Below, piece by piece: positions 46,793 to 58,900 of a DNA stretch of 64,000 bases. The notes under the pieces were generated by a model. It was not told the DNA's origin. It did not search any database and saw only the letters and a list, made by a program, of their open reading frames with translations. The translations under genes and the position numbers were made by a program. Position 1 is the first letter of the stretch. Every line of letters begins with the position of its first letter. The stretch comes from Dastarcus helophoroides (taxonomy: Eukaryota > Arthropoda > Insecta > Coleoptera > Bothrideridae), in the NCBI GenBank assembly GCA_028583605.1, contig CM053327.1:33102126-33166125 (forward strand), given 5' to 3'.

Positions 46793-46954
46793 TCACGTTG
46801 CTTGAGTTTCTCCTTCCTTTTCTCGTTTTGGTTCCTTCCGAGAAAGATTTTTAAATGCCATTTTTGTCAGTAAAATGAACGGTGACTCAAAGAGCATGGA
46901 AAATATAAAAGCGATGTAAAATGTCATCATGGTATTTCCCAAAACGGTCAGACT
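46793..46954 (-). CDS. nrf-6: NRF-like gene, last exon and stop
   Basis: Acceptor TTTTTCAG; 53 codons then TGA at 46793-46795. The last hydrophobic span (FYIAFIFSMLFESPFILL) is followed by a charged tail (KEPKREKEGE). Confidence 0.92.
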   Translation of the reverse strand, partial: SLTVLGNTMMTFYIAFIFSMLFESPFILLTKMAFKNLSRKEPKREKEGETQAT

Positions 46955-49900
46955 CTGAAAAAAATATGTTATTTCGATTTCATACATACTAGTAACAGAT
47001 TTGTGTGCTACTCTAACACTCTGTACGACATATTTTACTCTAGAGCAGGGATGAGCAACCAAGCCAATTACAAGGCTAAAAATTTTGCGCGGGCCGCATG
47101 TGAGAAAAATATGAATGCCGGGGCGCTTGCACCCCCTTCTTCATGCAGCAAACTGAAAATTTGTATGCATTCAATTAGAGGACCTTCCAGTTCTTCAGAA
47201 TTCATCCTTTCCTTGAAACATTTTTTCGAAATTTCTACCTTTATCTCAAATTTTGTATATTTTTTTACAAAATTTGATTTTCTTTTGAAATTTTAGGCTT
47301 AAAATTTGCCTTCTTTTATCAAACGTGACTGTCAAAATTTTGAATTTAAAAGTTCCTCGTTTTTTGTCTGAAATTTCGTCATTTCTCGAAATTCGATTTT
47401 CCTGAAAATTTTGCCCTTTATAGATTCTGACAATTTCAGCTTGTTTATTAAAATTTGCCTTTTTTTCGAAATCTGGTCGATGTTTTGACAAAAAGGTACA
47501 TTTAGTAGAAATTTAAAATTTTTGTGAAACGACTAAAATTTCTTTGTAAATTTCAACCCTTTTTTAATCCAAATTTTTGGTAGTTTCAACTTGTTTGTCA
47601 AAATTTCGATGTGTTATCACAATATTTGACATTTTCTGATGCCTGTTGAGGCAAGGTAGGAAGCCTGTTTTCCTGTGACTCGTCCAGAGAATCCAGAGAA
47701 AATAAATATTCGATTTTTCTCTTAAAATTTACTCTTTTTCTGAATTAATTAATTAGGTTTTACTAAGGTTAAATGCTTTTTCTCAAAATTAAGACTTTTT
47801 TTTGCAACATTTCTCTTACAACATCGCCTTTTTTTGGGGTTTTGACTTGTTTTTTAATTTGACATTCTTTGGAAAATTTGTTGCCCATTTCAAAGTTTTT
47901 TCGGATGTTTTTTTCAAATTCCGATATTTTTCTGAACATTTACTAAAAATGTCGATCTTTTAGATTCTGATTTCTCCAGAAATTCTGACTGGTTTCCTAA
48001 AATTTGCCTTTTCCAGGAAATCTTAATTTTTATGTCAATATCCGATATTTAATATTTCAATAAATGTTTTCTTTTTTTTTGTAAATTCGTCTTTTTTTCA
48101 AAATTTTGAATTTTTCCTAAATAGTCTTTTACCTAAAATTAGCCTGTTTCTCAAAATTTGTCTTTTTCGAAATTCCCACTTTGTTTTCAAAATCCTACTT
48201 TTTGGACTTTTTCAAAATTGGTTTATTTATTTCAAAATTTTGTCATTTTCTTGAATATTTGTCTTTTTCGATAAACTACGACTTTTAAATCAAATGATTT
48301 TATGGTTCTGACAATGTTCACTTTTCTGTTGTTGCGAAAAATATTTTTGGGGATTTCGAGAAAAAGACTTCTTGTAAATTCAACATCTTTACTGAATTTG
48401 AAATTTTAAGAACAATGTTTTTGAATCTTGTGATTTTTCTTTCTCAGAGTTGAAGTTTTTTTTTGAAAATTGCGTCTTTTCAGAAAATTAGATTTTTGAA
48501 AATTTTGATTTTTTTTGAATTTTGCACATTCTCGAGTTTTTGAGAAAGGTTAGGTTTTTATTTTCAATATGCTTTATTAAAAATTCAACTTTTTAAGTTT
48601 TCCTCTTAAAATTGGACCCCTTTTGAAAATTCGGAATGTTTCCTAGAAAGTTCAATATTTTTTTGTAATTTGTAACGTAATTTTTAAAAATCCTGAATTT
48701 TTTTCAAAGTCTTTGTCTGATTTTTTCTAAATTTTACTCCCAATAATTTCAACTTGTCCAAAATTCATGTCATTCTCCAAATTTTGACTTTTAACTCAAA
48801 ATTCAATTTTATCTGTTTCGGGACATTCCATTTAAAATGGAATTTTTCCAAAGATTTAGACTTTTTCACAGAATTCGTTTATTTTTTTTTAAATTGGATC
48901 GAAATTTTAATAGAAATCTAAACAATGTGAGAAAAATATTTTTAAGGAATCTTGAAAAAAAGATTTCATGAAAAATTTCAAAAATATGACAAAATTGAAA
49001 TGAAATAAAAATTCTGAAATCATCATTTTTAAAAGTTGCATTTTTTTACCTGAATTCGACTTGTTCTGGAAATTACAATTCTTTTTACAAAAATTTCTTT
49101 TTGGAAATTTCGCCTCTTTTACATTTCCACTTTTTCAAAATTTCGACATTTCTTAAAGTTCTCCAAAAGGTTTTTTCTTAAGATTGGGCTTTTTCAAAAT
49201 TTTGACTTAAATTTGAAAATGCGGTGTCCCCAATTCTGTAGTTTTTGAGTAAAAATATACATTACTAAGCCAGAAGGTTTTCTTTTTTACTTATGAGTTT
49301 TTTAGAATGATTGTTGCTGCACCCCCCCCCCCCCCGCCCTTAAAGAAAATCTTGTCTACGCTCATGTCCAAGATATTTCATGAATCGTGGAACTTTATGT
49401 TCTTTTTTTTCATGAAATTGTTTGACATTTTCTTTTCCAAAATTTTTACGTACAACAGTAGAACTTAGGCGGGCCGTAGGTCACGTCTTGCTCATCCCTG
49501 GTCTAGAGAGTTTTCTAAATTGTAGAAGAACAGGTCACATAACAAGTTGCTTGTTTTTACTTACGAAACTTGCTAGTGATGCATTAAGACTACTTTCAGT
49601 GCCCAAGAACACCATATTAGCAACGAGTGGGTTGAGTAAATAGGCACAATAAGTTAATCTACTCAGTGGAATCCAGCCAGAAAAGGATAAGAATTTTTCC
49701 AGCGCCCCTTAAAAAATAGATGCAATGCTTAGATATTTCAGTACTAAAAGTAAGTAAAAGTAAATCAAGCGTCACAGTTTACTATTGAGATTTTAAAAGT
49801 AAAATCGGTGAGTACTTACTTGCGTTTCCAGTGCAGCAGGCAATAATCATCCAAGCTAAGCCAACACCCCATAAAGTTCTGGATATACCCATGTATATTG

Positions 49901-52900
49901 CAGAAAATTCAACGCTTAAATTCCTAGTATATAGCGTAAATAAAATCCATAAGTTTATAAAAGGAAGTGTCGTCCACAAAATAATTCTTGTTCTCTAAAA
50001 AAATATTTTGAAAAACCAACCAAGGCAACGTGGCAAGGATAATTTCTTTTGAATTTAATAATGAAGACTTATTACGATAAAGTCGATATTAATTACACAT
50101 TTTCAAAGATTTCCTCTACAATCTTCAAATTTTTATATTTGCTTGAACCAACCTCCATTAAATGCATTTTTCTCGAGTGAGAGTATTATGATTATATTCA
50201 TTTTATCATCGTATAGTTAGATTAACATTTTTCAACACATGGTGCCGCAAACGCAAAATCTAAATTGGGGGATTTAGTTTTTATCTTATTAAACTTAAAT
50301 CAGCAGGTGGTAGATCAGGATTTTATGATGATCCATTAGCTTAACATTTGAAAGTTTAAATATTTGGAGACAGCCATTTTGGTAAACGATATTTCTTTCG
50401 CTTGGAAGCTTTTCTTGACCATATGTACATCAAAGACGTTTCTCCATGGTGATAAACTTTAACTTCACAAAATCCTACGTATAAAAATGGATGAACCACA
50501 AGCAAGGATACCAGACGTACACGGATGGATCGAAAACAAATACGGGCACTGGAACAGGAATCTTCTCGGAAAACCTGAACCTAAATGTAAGTATTAAGTT
50601 AGATAAATACTCAACAATCTTTCAGGCGAAGATGTTGGAAATTTTATATAGCGCCGAACAAATGACGCAACTGAACATTATATATATATCCAAATAAAGG
50701 CGGACAGCCAGGCAGCCCTTACGGCCCTGAAGAATGTGAAAACAAACTCAGTGCTGGTATGAAACTGCCATCTAGCTTTAGAACGTCTATCACAAGAGAA
50801 TGCAATTGATCTAATACGGATCAAAGGATATTCTGAAATAGAGGCAAACGAACGCGCTGACAAACTGGGGAGGAAGGGTTCGGAGGGACAATTCGTTGGA
50901 CCAGAACCAACCCTTCCCCTGGCGAGATCAACCGTAAGATCCCTACTTAACGAGGAAATTTATCGTAAACACAAAGCCAGATGGGCATCAATAACAACAT
51001 GCCAACAGACTCACGCATTCATTAGAATGCCGTGCAGGGAAAGGGCAAAACTGTGCCTACAACTCTCAAGGAATAATCTCAGGAAACTTGTAGGGATATG
51101 GACAGGTCACTGTCGATTAAACAAACACCTTCACAGAATGGGAATTATAAACGACCCGAGTTGCAGAGGATGTTTAGGAGAGTGTCGAGCACGTGATGTG
51201 TCACTGCCCGGCACTAGCATCAATCAGAGGATTCACGCTGGGAGACTTCTGGCCTAGTGTGGCCAGTTTAAGAGAGGCGCATCCAAGGGACGTTCTTCAG
51301 TTTCTCAACAATGTTGGGTGGCTGAATGTTATACCGTATATTTATCTTTTTGACGACGCTTAACGGTAGAGAAAAAAAAATCGCTAGGCAGAAATTGAAG
51401 TATTCACTAAAGTGATAAGATAATTACACCCCAATGAATAACAGGATGTTTGTCGTCTTAAGTGCTTTTCCTTAACATGAAAAATGCAATTAGGATGGAC
51501 AAAGGGTGAGTAATGTCGAGCCTGGGATAATTGCTCAAAGCTTTTGTCCCTGGGTCCGTTACAGCCCGGATGTTTAGTAGACGTTTACCATCAACTGTCC
51601 TAATTGCGTTTCATTTTAATGGAACTGCAATTGAGATAGACAAAAGCCGATAATTGCATTCCTTCTAGAATTCGTTGGGGTGGTAAATTGAATCTTAATG
51701 ACAATCTCTTTCCAATAAAAGGCATCGGGGGACAAACCAGAGGCAGTTCCGTGTCAGACACAAAAGGCCTAGCCTTTCCCGACAGTTTTGCCTAGTGATT
51801 TTTTTTGAACCGACGGTGAACAGCAGTGCTATATATAGACTTTCAGACTATAAAAACTATTTCGATTTTTTTTTTAAATTTGTATTTTTACCAAATTTAC
51901 GCGGATCCGGTATCAAATGAATGACTAAGGACACCTCAATCACAGGGATAGCACAATGGACCCGGAAAGGGTGCCCTAAGTGCTGGCCTAAACTTTAGGC
52001 AACCCACAACGGATCCAGAATCCAGATGATTAACTTTAACCATTCTATAGTCCACACAGGCTGGACTGCGAAAATCACTGCACGTTTGTACTCTTTATAC
52101 AATTCAATATTTGCTGAAGATAAACATTTGAAAACATTTCAAAAATATTGAATTGCCGCCGAAAATTTCACGTCATGCATATATAAAAAAAGCCATGGAG
52201 TAGTAGTAATATGTAATAAAAAGGGAAGGACACTCGTATTTTCATATTTAATACCTACCTCCTTTAGGCGCAACTTCCGCTTTAGTTTTATCAATAATAT
52301 ATATCCTGTAAGCACTCCTACTAAATAAGGCCCTATTCTGTTCCAAGGAAGATCGTATATTGCATCCAACTGACTTAATTGTTCATCCATTCTAAAAGAA
52401 ATGTGTTAAGCATCATTTTCCAGAAGTGTAATTTGTTTTTAATTCAAAGGTAGTCAAACTTTCATAAGATAAGTGTTTAAATTTATATAAAAAGTGTCCC
52501 ATTCCAATAGGAGGTAGGATAGCTTCCTATTAGACCAATAACGTCAATTTCATCAGGCTTTGATGTGAGTTTCCAATAATGCTATTACATATACGGGTGT
52601 TTCGTTAAAAAGAACAAAAGTTTGGTACAACAGTATATACTTTAGGTGGGAAACGTGCTGCCTCCGACCTTCTTCATGTAGAAAAGGATCGGGTCATTTC
52701 AAATATTTTTTGGAACATTGCTCTTCTGTTCGGATATATTTGAGAAAACTTTCTTGAGCTAGCAAAAATGTTTGAAATACTTCCACATTACAGAGTTCAC
52801 AGGCTATACGCTCTTCACCTATGGTATACAGGGTCATTCAAAATTCATTGCACAAATTTAAGGAGCATATTTTTGGGGTCAAAATAAGACTTTTTTTTTA

Positions 52901-55900
52901 TAAACACGTATCCTAAAATGCATCCCCTTTGGATAATAGTGATCGTGTCCGGCAGCATATGTGCATAAGAATGGAGAGATGTATTGCGGAGCAAGCGGGG
53001 GCATTTTCAATATTTGTTATAAAATAATCAATGCAATTTACTAAAAATACCAAAACGTTCCCTAAGCTTAGTTAAATTTAAATGATTATTTTGATAATAC
53101 TCTTCGTTAGTTAAATACGATTTTTTTGCGAACGGTTAGTTGTACCAAAAAAAATGCAAAAGATTAAACTTTTGAATTTTTTCACTAAATGATCTTATGC
53201 GAATTTGAAGTTTCCTAATGGAAACGCAAAATGTTGGCCAATAAAAGTATAAACCCCCCTTGATTCCCCCTAAAATTAAGTTTACAGCATTTTAGAATCA
53301 AAAAATAAATAAAGGAGCTAAAAAATAGGAACTTACACATTTGCAAATGATTTAATCAATAACCGAAAGGTACAGGGGACAACCAAAAAAGTTCACTTTT
53401 TTGTCGTTTCGTGTTTCTGGTGTCATCTTTTAGCTAATAGTAGAACCTTTCAACCTATGATATAAAATAGGGGAAGAACCAAGTAAGTTACTTAATATTT
53501 ACATTAGAGTAATAGCCCTTCAGGGAAAAACCAAAGGGATTTATGGTAGTGCGGCTAAGTAAATCATATTTTTAGTTAGATTTACACACAAAATAAACAA
53601 ATCAAACCATAACACTTTTCTTTGACACATTGTTCATTAGTTAGCCAAAGTACAACTTTATGACTTATGTTTCAAAAGAATTATGCCATAATTAAGTTTA
53701 AAATTGCTCTCCTGAAAAAGTTATATATAAAGCTATTTTGATTTTTCTCCCAGGAGAGGGCGGTACAGCTGTACCCTTTAGTAGTCACAATTTGACATAA
53801 TCGATTTGTCTTGCGCTGCAGCTGTGGGTGCATTTTAGTACACTTGTTAATACAAAGAAAATATCTTATTTTGACTCCAAAAATAAGCTTTCAAAATTTG
53901 TGCATCGAATGAATTTAGTTATAAAATATACACTCGATACATCTACTAGTCCATTCAAAAAGTCCATAGGATGAGACCTAGATGGCGTTACTAGATTTTT
54001 TCCATATGATTTTTATTTAGTACTAACCTTCAAACGATACGTGTATAAATTTGACAGCAATCTGACTATTGATTCGTGAGTTATAGGATTTTGTGTAAAG
54101 CAACTTTTGTTATTGAAAAAAAAATTAAAAAAAGTAAATTTCGAGTTTTGATAAAGCACTGCTTTTTGATGAAAAAAAATACAGTGGAAACCAAACAATG
54201 GCTTGATAAACATTATCTGAACTCTGCTCCATCGAGACAAATGGTAGAGAAGTGGATTTCTGAATTTAAACATGGTCGTACCGGCACAAATGATGCAGAG
54301 CGCAGTGGACGCCCAAATGAGACTGTTATTCCAGAAAACATCAAAAAAATCTACAAATTGGTTATGAACGAATGCAAATTGAAAGTTCATGAGCTAGCGG
54401 ACATTGTAAAGATATCAGATGGTAGTGTTTTTACCATTTTACACGAACATTTGGGTATGCGAAAGCTCTGTGCAAAGTGGGTGCCGCGTGAGCTCACAGT
54501 CGACCAAAAACGACAACGAATCGATGCTTCACAGGAGTGTTTGGCGCTGTTAAATCGCAATAAAATGGAATTCTATCGTCGATATGTGACAATGCATGAA
54601 ACATGGCTTCACTATTACACACCAGAATCCAAAAGACAGTCAGCTGAGTGGACAGCAGTAGACGAACCGAATCCAAAGCGAGCAAAGACGCAACAGTCGG
54701 CCGGTAAGGTGATGGCTTCTGTATTTTGGGATGCGAACGGAATAATATTCATCGACTATCTCCAAAAAGGAACCACCATCAGCGACTATTACTGTGCTGT
54801 TTTGGATCGATTGAAGGCTGAAATCGCAAAGAAACGGCCACATTTGCAAAAGAAAAAAGTGTTGTTTTACCAAGACAATGCACCGTGTCACAAGTCGATA
54901 AAAACGATGGCAAAATTGAATGAATTGGGTTTCGAATTGCTTACCCACCCACCGTATTCTCCATTAGCCCCCTGCGACTTTTGCCTGTTTTCAGATCTAA
55001 AGAGAATGCTTGTTGGAAAGAAATTTAAGTACAATGATGAAGTAATCGCTAAAACTGAGGCCTATTTGGACGAGAAGGAGAAATCGTACTATAAAAGTTG
55101 TATCGAAAAGTTGGAAAATCGCTATACTCGTTGTATCGCCCTCGAAGGCATCTATGTTGAATAATAAAATCGAGTTTTGTCAAAATTTTGTTTTTTTATT
55201 ACTTATCCTACGGACTTATTGAATGACTTGTTATTGTGTCCATAAAAAAAATTTTAAAATTTTACATTATTGAGAAGCTATCCTCCATCCTCAAATGATG
55301 GCATGAGTAAAACAAATTTACAAAAATAGATTCGATAACACTTTGCTTTTGTAGTTACGGTCCCTTAAAATAATGATTAAGGAAACGCTTGAGCAGAAAA
55401 ATGATATCCCTAAGTTAAAAAAAAAAACCAATACAAGCGACTTCTTAAAGGAATTAATTAGGTGCCCTGCTAAATTTGGTTATTAGTTACTGTCCACATA
55501 TTGTGGATTTGAGTTACTGAATCCCAATTGAGCAGAGTTAGTTGAATTTATAAAAAAATAGCATAAAAAAAGCTAAACATTGTCAGGGGAAAATGTTATC
55601 TTAGTTGAGTAGTAATGCTTACGTGGGTATGTATCCAATACTGTAAGATTTATAGGTCGTTGCAAAAATGTTAACCAAAATCAATCCAAACAGAATAGTG
55701 GCTGCTGTTTTGAAAGCACTGAAATAAAGATCACATTGCGAAATATCAATTTAGTATCAATAAAATACTTACAAAGTAGAAATAGTCAACAGCAACACTG
55801 TTGTTACATAAAATTGTGTATCCAAAGCTAAATACCAGGACCAACTGAGACACATTTCTGATCGAGGAAACAAGTTATTGATATAAAGGATATTCCTCCA

Positions 55901-58900
55901 CCAATATTTCCCACAAAGTTCGTCGGGTTTTTCGCTTGATTCCAATGAGGACGTTTGGCGGTAATACGTGTACATCACATCAGAAAATAATATAACGACG
56001 AGATAAGGGGGTGTTAACCTTAAAAAAAGTAAATTAAAAATTTGTTCTTAGAAGAATTTGGAACCCCTTTTCGGTGAAACAAAATATGTAAATACCTTGA
56101 TATATATTAATTTATATTTAATATATTTAAGATAAGTAACATGGATGATGCCCAAGGAAATTTTTAAACACGTTTCTTTTCGTAGACTCTACAACCCTCA
56201 AGTTCAGAAAAATGGGTACTTGGGTATTCCTGCAAATTCGCCGGCCCTCAGAAATTAAATGTTTGGACTATGTTACAAAATGTCATCGTTCATAAATAAC
56301 AACCTAACTGTCGACACATTTGGTCACGAGAAACATTTAATGTGCTCGAAATTAAATAATCCTACTGTTTCAGCATTAAACAATAATTTTGTTGATGCGA
56401 TGTTATTCAATTTTTTAGAATTCCTGTTTTACTTTTTATCAGAAGGGTTAAATGTTTTCGTATATTTACTAAATCATTTTTTAAAATTCCTCTTCAATTT
56501 TTCTTAAAAGCGGCTAATAAAAAATTAAAATAAATGCAATTGTTTTCAGATTAGTTTCAAGAGTGTAAAATGCAAATAATTACACGGCAAAATAATACGT
56601 AAACATTTGTTGACTATTAGTTTCTTTTCGAAATTTCCACATATTTTTTTGGTTTAAAATCAAAATTCAGAGAAAAGCTTTGAAATATCAAGGTTTCACT
56701 CTAAATTTTAATTTTTTCTGGAGTTTTTTTTCAAAACTTCGACTTTTTTAAACATTACGATTTTTTCCACAAAATTTTGAATTCAAAGCCGAAGGAAAAA
56801 TTCCAATTTGAAGAAAAAAAAACTATCAAATATTTTGTTGGTTCAATGATGATCCCTTTTATATATCTGAACCTTGGAGGCAATCTATGTTAAGTCCAAT
56901 GTTTCCCAAAATGGGTTAAAAATGTTATGTCTATCAGAACAACACCATCTTTAATTTGCTATCTTCAGCATCAATATATCTAAATAAACAGCAAAATGAG
57001 ACTTTTTTGATAAATGTGAAGTCCACGTTTACCCCAGATCTGAACTGCGTTAAACGACTTCAAGTTTGTTTAACATAGTTTGCTTGTAGAGTACAAATAA
57101 AGGTTTTTTTCTTTAAATTATTAGCTCATACGCTACAAATAGTTGTGTACTAAGCATTGAGAGTTTTGGATGAACACAATCACACGAGCCGGACGTAGGA
57201 ATCGAATCCTCCACCCTGAAGCTGATGGGAAGCAGCTAGGGTTTAACCAATTACGCCACCCTTGCTACTTTATACATATTAGTACAATACATTTATAAAT
57301 AAACTAAGTAACACTATTACTCAACGGTAAAACATACCTCATTATTCTGTTGATTACCATCATTCCAAACTCCATAAAGCTTTTTACATAATTTACTGAT
57401 TGGGTGGAATTCTTCGTTTCTTTGGATTTGTAAAACAAATATGCTACAAGAAATCCACTAAAGAAAATAATATTTCGATTAACATAACACACTTCATTCA
57501 AATGAGTTGTTACCTGAGAAATAAATAAGTATCGACGCAATAAGTCGAGTTACTAAGTATTTGTGAAAATAAATCTTCGGATAATCGATATGCGAAGGGT
57601 ACGTTTGCTAAATAATCAGCTTGATAGAATACCGTGTGGGCCATAATTACCCAAAGCATGCCAAAAAATCTTATGCCATGTATGCAGGGAATTGAATCTG
57701 TCGGTAAACGTGTTTTTATCAGAACCTTTGTAAAAGAGTATATGGAAAAAGATTTCAAAATCTTCCCCCATACTGAATGTTTGCTGTTTAGGGATAAATT
57801 CGAGTTAGTAATCAGTTCAGCTGTTGATACTCCCACTAAAGCAGAAAAGTTTTATGAGGTGATGTAACAGCAACATAACTGGAAGTGATCTTACCTTTGT
57901 TGTCGGTTTCTTTAGAATTTAAAGTACCATTATGACCTCTGACAAGATTTTTTTCTTTATTGTGTTTTTTAACATCGTAAGTGGTACCAATAATAGACAA
58001 GAGAACCACTATTGCAGAAATGGTTCTAAAAAAATAACAACAAATTACCAAATTGTATAAAATATGTAGGGGAAACTGGGGTATTGTGAACCGCCTTTTT
58101 ATGTTGGCTAAAAACTGGCAAAAAAATATTTTTTTCTGAAAATTTCAAAGCTTGAATTTGTAGTACAACTAATAATCTCTCCTTGGGTCGCAGCATTTAG
58201 GTCAAATTGTGTTAAATTATACAACTTATAACAGTTGGCGCAAAAATTGCATTTTTGCGATTTTGAAAAATATCGGGGAATTACGGACCACTTTGTAGAT
58301 CGATCAAAAACGGAAAAATGTAGTAGAAAAATCTTCTTGTTTTTGATTCAGAGTGGTAGATTTATTATGAAAGAGAAACAAAGCGAAGTGGAGTGACAAA
58401 TGGCAATGAAAATCAGTTCGAAACAAAATTATTATTTTACCAAAAAACTATTAGAAATTGCCGAAAAATAATGCTGTGCTGAAAATTGTACATGAATAAT
58501 TACTTATATGCATCAAATACACGAAATTAGCTTGAGAAATGTAAAGAATGGAGAGATCCATAATTCCACGACAAAAGTGATCCGTAATTTCCCGAAACTC
58601 ATTTTTTACAATATGGCAGTATATGAGTATCACAATGCAAACTTAATGCAAAACTTTATGTTCCTGTCAAAGACATTAAGGTTCCGCGAATATTATGAAA
58701 CTATTTACCTGAGTTGGTTCTCGAAAAAAGTGGTCAAATTAAAGGAAACTCTAATTAGAAAAAAAAAATTTCGAATTTTCGCATCTTGAAGGAATATTCC
58801 TTGTTTTTAAAATAACAAAAAATGTAAAAAATAATAAAGATAGCATTTAAATCAGTTGTTACATTTTGACTACTTAAAAGCAATTAAAGGTAGTCAAAAT

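Noticed and set aside
53940..55235. Clean TA duplication for the + strand mariner
   Set aside because: TA is present at the left but the right flank reads TTG; I do not claim an intact duplication.
57185..57268. Functional tRNA gene
   Set aside because: Eight-base anticodon loop and weak acceptor and T stems; kept only as a tRNA-like element.
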